Source: an uncultured Parabacteroides sp.
GTDB lineage: Bacteria; Bacteroidota; Bacteroidia; Bacteroidales; Tannerellaceae
Assembly: GCA_900541965.1 (NCBI GenBank)
Contig: UQLN01000005.1
Span: forward strand, 1-64,000
Reading direction: 5' to 3'
DNA length: 64,000 bases
Shown here: positions 59,783 through 64,000 of the stretch, in pieces
How the letters are laid out: every line of letters starts with the position of its first letter
How positions within the stretch are numbered: the stretch's first letter is position 1
Program-made: the position numbers and the translations under genes
Notes under the pieces: generated by a model
The model's database searches: none
What the model was told of the DNA's origin: nothing
The model's input: the letters and a program-made list of their open reading frames with translations, nothing else

Positions 59783-62074
59783 ATGAAAAAGAAATTAGCT
59801 TGTTTATTTTTTGTATTGATGATGGTACCTATGTGCCTGTTTGCAAAAGATAAGTTCACGTTCGAGATAAAGAACGGGCATTTTTACCGGGACGGGAAAG
59901 TGATATCCATTATATCCGGTGAAATGCACTATCCACGTATTCCCCATCAGTATTGGCGGCATCGTTTCCAGATGATGAAAGCAATGGGTTTGAATACAGT
60001 TGCTACCTATGTATTCTGGAACCTTCATGAAACGGAACCCGGACAATGGGACTTCAAAGGAGATAAGAACCTGGCCGAATATATCCGGATTGCCGGAGAA
60101 GAAGGGCTGATGGTTATCTTGCGTCCCGGTCCTTATGTTTGTGCGGAATGGGAATTTGGTGGTTATCCCTGGTGGTTGCAGAATATTCCGGGCATGGAAA
60201 TACGCCGGGATAACCCGGAGTTCCTGAAACGGACGAAGATGTACATAGATAAATTGTATGAACAAGTAGGAGACTTGCAGGTAACTAAAGGCGGTCCGAT
60301 TATTATGGTGCAGGCAGAGAACGAATTCGGTTCGTATGTGGCACAGCGGAAGGATATACCTTTGGAGGAGCATCGCCGTTATAATGCCAAGATTAAGCAA
60401 CAGTTGGCTGATGCCGGTTTCAATGTGCCTTTATTTACTTCGGACGGTAGCTGGTTATTTGAGGGTGGTTCTACTCCGGGAGCTTTGCCTACTGCCAATG
60501 GCGAAGGAAATGTGGAGAACCTGAAGGAAGTCGTTAACGAATATCATGGAGGTGTTGGACCTTATATGGTGGCTGAGTTTTATCCTGGTTGGCTGTCCCA
60601 TTGGGCTGAACCTTTTCCACAGATAGGTGCTTCCGGTATAGCCCGGCAGGCAGAAACTTATTTAAAGAATGATGTTTCTTTTAATGTATATATGGTACAT
60701 GGCGGTACGAATTTCGGTTTTACGAGTGGTGCCAATTATGATAAAAAACATGATATACAGCCGGATTTGACCAGTTATGATTATGATGCTCCGATTAGTG
60801 AAGCTGGATGGAGAACACCTAAATACGACTCTCTTCGTAATGTGATAAAGAAATATGTATCTTATCCGGTTCCTGAAGTTCCGGCTCCGAATCCTGTGAT
60901 TGAAATTCCCTCTATCTCTTTGACAAAGGTAGCCGATGTGTTGGCATTGGCAAAAGAACAGAAACCGGTAGAGTCGCCGACACCTTTGACGTTCGAACAA
61001 TTGAACCAGGGATATGGTTATGTTTTATATTCCAAGCATTTTAACCAGCCGTTGAAAGGGAAACTGGAACTTCCGGGGTTGCGTGATTATGCTACCATTT
61101 ATATTAATGGCGAGCGTGTGGGAGAGCTGAACCGTTGTTTTAACCAGTATGATATGGATATCGATATCCCGTTCAATGCGACGCTGGATATTTTGGTGGA
61201 GAACTTTGGGCGTATCAATTATGGTGAGCGTATTACTCAAAATGCCAAAGGAATTATCAGCCCCGTACGGATTGCCGGTAATGAAATATCGGATTGGAAT
61301 ATGTACAAGCTTCCGATGGCAGAGGCTCCGGCATTATCTTCTGGTAAAGATTATGTGTATAAGAACGGTTCATCCGGGACGTCTTCATTGAAGAATAAGC
61401 CGGTTATTTATGAAGGTACATTTAATTTGAAAGATGTCGGGGATACGTTTATAGACATGGATGACTGGGGTAAAGGCATTGTCTTTATTAATGGCATCAA
61501 TATCGGACGTTACTGGTATGCCGGTCCTCAACAGACCTTGTATATTCCGGGTGTATGGCTGAAGAAGGGTGAAAATAAGATTATTATTTATGAACAATTA
61601 AATAACGGGGCTAAGAGCAGTGTAAGGACAGTAAAGACTCCGGTATTGAATAAATTGAGGAATGTGGCAATGGAAGAAAAGAAGAACCGGTTGCAGGAAA
61701 AGACAGAGAGCGCATTTAACGTAGATGAAACGGTTTTGAAGATAACAAACCTTGTTAAATTACAGGGCGGCACAATATTTGCCGAATACGATCATGCAAA
61801 AAATGCCCGTGAAGCAGGGTTAACGATGAAGCCCAGCAAAGTTATCGTTTTCGGTTCTCCTGAAGTCGGTACCAAGCTAATGCAACAGAATCCCTCTATA
61901 GCATTGGAACTTCCGTTACGTATTTCTGTTTGGCAAGATGCCGGCAACCGGGTTTGGGTGTCTTATCCGAATTTATTGGAGATAGGCAAGGAATATGGCC
62001 TGGAGGGGAACGCTATAATTGGAAATCTGCAAAAAGGTTTGGAAACGATAGTGGAGAAATCCATTAAGAAGTAA
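59783..62074 (+). CDS. Beta-galactosidase, GH35
   Basis: A 763-aa exported enzyme (signal peptide ending near LFAKD). GH35 barrel landmarks: 'SGEMHYPRIPHQYWRHRFQM', 'TYVFWNLHETEPGQWDFKG', 'RPGPYVCAEWEFGGYPWWL', acid/base Glu181 in 'QAENEFGSY' and nucleophile Glu265 in 'MVAEFYPGWLSHW'. C-terminal beta-sandwich domains follow ('FINGINIGRYWYAGPQQTLY'), then a further roughly 120-residue domain beyond the common architecture. It hydrolyses terminal beta-galactosides in host or dietary glycans. Confidence 0.95.
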   Translation: MKKKLACLFFVLMMVPMCLFAKDKFTFEIKNGHFYRDGKVISIISGEMHYPRIPHQYWRHRFQMMKAMGLNTVATYVFWNLHETEPGQWDFKGDKNLAEYIRIAGEEGLMVILRPGPYVCAEWEFGGYPWWLQNIPGMEIRRDNPEFLKRTKMYIDKLYEQVGDLQVTKGGPIIMVQAENEFGSYVAQRKDIPLEEHRRYNAKIKQQLADAGFNVPLFTSDGSWLFEGGSTPGALPTANGEGNVENLKEVVNEYHGGVGPYMVAEFYPGWLSHWAEPFPQIGASGIARQAETYLKNDVSFNVYMVHGGTNFGFTSGANYDKKHDIQPDLTSYDYDAPISEAGWRTPKYDSLRNVIKKYVSYPVPEVPAPNPVIEIPSISLTKVADVLALAKEQKPVESPTPLTFEQLNQGYGYVLYSKHFNQPLKGKLELPGLRDYATIYINGERVGELNRCFNQYDMDIDIPFNATLDILVENFGRINYGERITQNAKGIISPVRIAGNEISDWNMYKLPMAEAPALSSGKDYVYKNGSSGTSSLKNKPVIYEGTFNLKDVGDTFIDMDDWGKGIVFINGINIGRYWYAGPQQTLYIPGVWLKKGENKIIIYEQLNNGAKSSVRTVKTPVLNKLRNVAMEEKKNRLQEKTESAFNVDETVLKITNLVKLQGGTIFAEYDHAKNAREAGLTMKPSKVIVFGSPEVGTKLMQQNPSIALELPLRISVWQDAGNRVWVSYPNLLEIGKEYGLEGNAIIGNLQKGLETIVEKSIKK

Positions 62075-62080
62075 AAAGAA

Positions 62081-62115
62081 AAGGGTTGGCATCAGAAAAT
62101 GCCAACCCTTTTTTT
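62081..62115. terminator. Strong terminator between GH35 gene and rpmE2
   Basis: AAGGGTTGGCA (62081-62091) with TGCCAACCCTT (62100-62110) and a following run of T. The genes converge here. Confidence 0.92.
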
Positions 62116-62136
62116 ATCGTTATAAAACGAAACTTC

Positions 62137-62388
62137 TTATTTTTTACGGTTACCGTAACGGCTCATGAACTTATCAACACGTCCGGCAGTATCCACCAAT
62201 TTAGATTTACCTGTGTAGAACGGGTGAGAAGTGTTAGAGATTTCGACCTTTACCAACGGATAAGTTACACCATCGATTTCGATAGTTTCCTTTGCATTGA
62301 TAGTGGAACGAGTGATAAATACGTCCTCGTTTGACATGTCCTTGAATACTACAGGACGATAGTTGTCAGGATGAATTCCTTTTTTCAT
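62137..62388 (-). CDS. rpmE2: 50S ribosomal protein bL31, type B
   Basis: An 83-aa protein, MKKGIHPDNYRPVVFKDMSN..., with the conserved 'TRSTINAKETIEIDGVTYPL' and 'EISNTSHPFYTGKSKLVDTA' and ending 'GRVDKFMSRYGNRKK'. It lacks the CxxC zinc ligands of the type-A form, so it is the zinc-independent paralogue class. A near-perfect promoter lies upstream. Ribosomal large subunit. Confidence 0.97.
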   Translation of the reverse strand: MKKGIHPDNYRPVVFKDMSNEDVFITRSTINAKETIEIDGVTYPLVKVEISNTSHPFYTGKSKLVDTAGRVDKFMSRYGNRKK

Positions 62389-62450
62389 TGCTTTGTTATC
62401 TTATATTTAATTATTATTCTTAACAGTTTGGTAACCGGTATTTTGGGTTG

Positions 62451-62480
62451 CAAAGGTATTGATTTGAGTTGAACAAACAA
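62451..62480 (-). promoter_or_regulatory. Canonical Bacteroidetes promoter of rpmE2
   Basis: On the minus strand TACCTTTG (62458-62451) is preceded by TTTG at a 19-bp gap, matching both consensus boxes and the expected spacing. Confidence 0.82.
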
Positions 62481-62562
62481 AGAAAATCAAACTATTTTTT
62501 CCAGAATCAAGACTTTTGCGTTATTTTAGATGCTTAAGAGCATAAAGTTAGCGGAGAGTTGT

Positions 62563-62570
62563 TATCTTTG
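62563..62570 (+). promoter_or_regulatory. Promoter -7 box TATCTTTG of the aldolase gene
   Basis: An exact TAnnTTTG 41 bp before the ATG at 62611; it rules out the longer frame that begins at 62530, upstream of the box. Confidence 0.75.
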
Positions 62571-62610
62571 CTGTAGATTTTTAATCATTAACGTAATAAC
62601 ATATACAACA

Positions 62611-63609
62611 ATGGTAAATTACAAAGATTTAGGGTTGGTGAACACGAAAGAAATGTTCGCAAAGGCTATCAAAGGCGGATATGCAATTCCGGCTTTCAAC
62701 TTCAATAACATGGAACAGATGCAGGCTATTATCAAGGCTGCTGTTGAAACAAAGTCTCCGGTAATCCTGCAGGTGTCTAAAGGTGCCCGTCAATATGCAA
62801 ACGCAACATTGCTTCGCTACATGGCTCAGGGTGCTGTTGAATATGCAAAGGAATTAGGTTGCCCGAATCCTCAGATTGTTCTTCACCTGGATCATGGTGA
62901 TACATTTGAAACTTGCAAGAGCTGTATCGATTCTGGTTTCTCTTCTGTTATGATCGACGGTTCTCATCTTCCTTACGAAGAAAACGTTGCTTTGACTAAG
63001 AAAGTTGTTGATTATGCTCATCAGTTCGATGTAACTGTAGAAGGCGAACTGGGTGTATTGGCAGGCGTTGAAGATGAAGTTTCTTCTGACCACCACACTT
63101 ATACTGACCCTGAAGAAGTAATCGACTTCGCTACTCGTACAGGTTGCGATTCTTTGGCTATCTCAATCGGTACTTCTCACGGTGCTTACAAGTTTACTCC
63201 GGAACAATGCCACATCGACCCGAAGACTGGCCGTATGGTTCCTCCTCCATTGGCTTTCGAAGTATTGGACGCTGTAATGGAAAAACTTCCGGGATTCCCT
63301 ATCGTTCTTCACGGTTCTTCTTCTGTTCCTGAAGAAGAAGTTGAAACAATCAACAAATACGGTGGTGCTTTGAAGGCTGCTATCGGTATTCCTGAAGAAG
63401 AATTGCGTAAGGCTGCTAAATCTGCTGTTTGCAAAATCAACATCGACTCAGACTCTCGTCTGGCTATGACTGCTGCTATCCGCAAGACTTTCGCAGAAAA
63501 ACCGGCTGAATTTGACCCACGTAAATATCTGGGCCCGGCTCGCGATAACATGGAAAAACTTTACAAACATAAGATTTTGAACGTTCTTGGTTCAAACGAT
63601 AAATTGTAA
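62611..63609 (+). CDS. fba: Class II fructose-bisphosphate aldolase
   Basis: A 332-aa enzyme that splits fructose-1,6-bisphosphate in glycolysis. Zn-binding and catalytic motifs: 'IVLHLDHGDTFETC' (His and Asp), 'VTVEGELGVLAG', 'AISIGTSHGAYKF' and 'FPIVLHGSSSVPEEEV'. The ATG at 62611 gives the standard N-terminus 'VNYKDLGLVNTKEMFAKAIK'. Codon use looks strongly optimised, as for an abundant protein. Cytoplasmic. Confidence 0.96.
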   Translation: MVNYKDLGLVNTKEMFAKAIKGGYAIPAFNFNNMEQMQAIIKAAVETKSPVILQVSKGARQYANATLLRYMAQGAVEYAKELGCPNPQIVLHLDHGDTFETCKSCIDSGFSSVMIDGSHLPYEENVALTKKVVDYAHQFDVTVEGELGVLAGVEDEVSSDHHTYTDPEEVIDFATRTGCDSLAISIGTSHGAYKFTPEQCHIDPKTGRMVPPPLAFEVLDAVMEKLPGFPIVLHGSSSVPEEEVETINKYGGALKAAIGIPEEELRKAAKSAVCKINIDSDSRLAMTAAIRKTFAEKPAEFDPRKYLGPARDNMEKLYKHKILNVLGSNDKL

Positions 63610-63669
63610 TCAGTTTACCGATATAAAACGTTTATGCGAGGAATAGAAATATTCTCTCGCATAAATCTG

Positions 63670-63715
63670 AAAAGGTACAAATCCAATCTAATTGATGGGT
63701 TTGTACCTTTTTTCG
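63670..63715. terminator. Hairpin terminator after the aldolase gene
   Basis: AAAAGGTACAAA (63670-63681) pairs with TTTGTACCTTTT (63700-63711), followed by TTC. A second stem TTTATGCGAG/CTCGCATAAA lies just before it (about 63630-63665). Confidence 0.85.
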
Positions 63716-63730
63716 TATTCGGGATTTGAA

Positions 63731-64000
63731 TCATTGGTCTTTGAGTTTATAGAAGATAAAGATAGGATTACCTTCTTCCTCTTTTGTATTCAAATTGTCG
63801 GGAATGGATATCGATTGGGTTTCTTTGTAGAAATTGAGTTCGTAAGGGGTAACGATTTGTACCAGCTCGTTTCCGCTTACACGTCCCCAGACCGGAAAGT
63901 TATGATAGCTTTTAGTCCCTAACATTCCATGTTGCAGATTCACATCCGCCATTTCTTTTAGAGTACCGGGCTGGATACATTTCTCAACCAACGTTTTTCC
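63731..64000 (-). CDS. C-terminal part of a gene cut by the window edge
   Basis: A minus-strand frame open to the last base of the window, about 90 residues ending 'GNPIFIFYKLKDQ'. It contains 'GTLKEMADVNLQHGMLGTKS' and 'FPVWGRVSGNELVQIVTPYE', with no membrane segment. An internal TTG at 63991 is not a convincing start, so the gene very probably continues beyond 64000. Family not recognised. It converges on the aldolase terminator. Confidence 0.6.
   Translation of the reverse strand, partial: GKTLVEKCIQPGTLKEMADVNLQHGMLGTKSYHNFPVWGRVSGNELVQIVTPYELNFYKETQSISIPDNLNTKEEEGNPIFIFYKLKDQ

Overview
The window comes from a Bacteroidales genome, most likely Parabacteroides or a close Bacteroides relative. 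The evidence is two SusC/RagA receptors with a SusD/RagB partner, many lipoproteins, single-chain glycine dehydrogenase, a DUF1680-type arabinofuranosidase, GH35 and GH43 enzymes, type-B bL31, and repeated TAnnTTTG -7 promoter boxes close to start codons. The genus is an inference; no rRNA or tRNA gene is present to settle it.

Bases 1 to about 28741 are one side of a Mu-like transposable prophage. Its inner (transposase) end lies at about 28741, inside a susC gene on the minus strand (28747-30801), which is cut after 684 codons. The other phage end and the rest of susC lie beyond the left window edge. Reading inward from that end: three sets of triplicated 12-bp repeats, an S24-type repressor (+), an operator/promoter region, then a leftward early operon (Ner/Cro-like regulator, small membrane protein, MuA, MuB, a DUF3164-like protein and many small proteins) down to about 18.5 kb. 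A rightward packaging/head operon (11093-17665: terminase subunits, amidase, gp36-like, portal, MuF with a probable toxin tail, gpG, gp37-like) and a leftward operon (10970-43: protease-scaffold, capsid, lysis genes, sheath, tube, frameshifted chaperone, tape measure, baseplate) diverge from 10971-11092. In Mu these late genes all point the same way.

The most unusual signal is in the early operon. Three intercistronic spacers (22262-22307, 23692-23737, 26885-26933) can fold on the transcribed strand into tRNA-like minihelices: an acceptor-like stem stacked on a 7-nt-loop T-arm, with GGAACAA at the 3' side. Two copies are identical over 46 nt and have a canonical TTCGATT T-loop. They divide the operon into blocks and could be RNA-processing signals. 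Other notable features are a canonical A AAA AAG -1 frameshift site in the tail chaperone, a small gene with an in-frame amber codon, a protein with four ribbon-helix-helix-like modules, and a one-gene spanin overlapping a holin-like gene.

The right-hand part (28.7-64 kb) is host chromosome: the disrupted susC; a 1.46-kb AT-rich spacer with inverted repeats and palindromes; an intact susC-susD pair with a secreted protein; a lipoprotein glycoside hydrolase; gcvP; a metallo-beta-lactamase-fold hydrolase, rsmG and an RsiV-like lipoprotein; apbE with a Tat-exported Gfo/Idh oxidoreductase; an ECF sigma factor; a GH43 and GH127/146 arabinan-type pair; a membrane protein/propeller/lipoprotein cluster; a hybrid histidine kinase with a DJ-1 protein; a sugar-kinase-like protein; an S41 peptidase; a GH35 beta-galactosidase; rpmE2; and fructose-bisphosphate aldolase. 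Many are separated by clear hairpin terminators.
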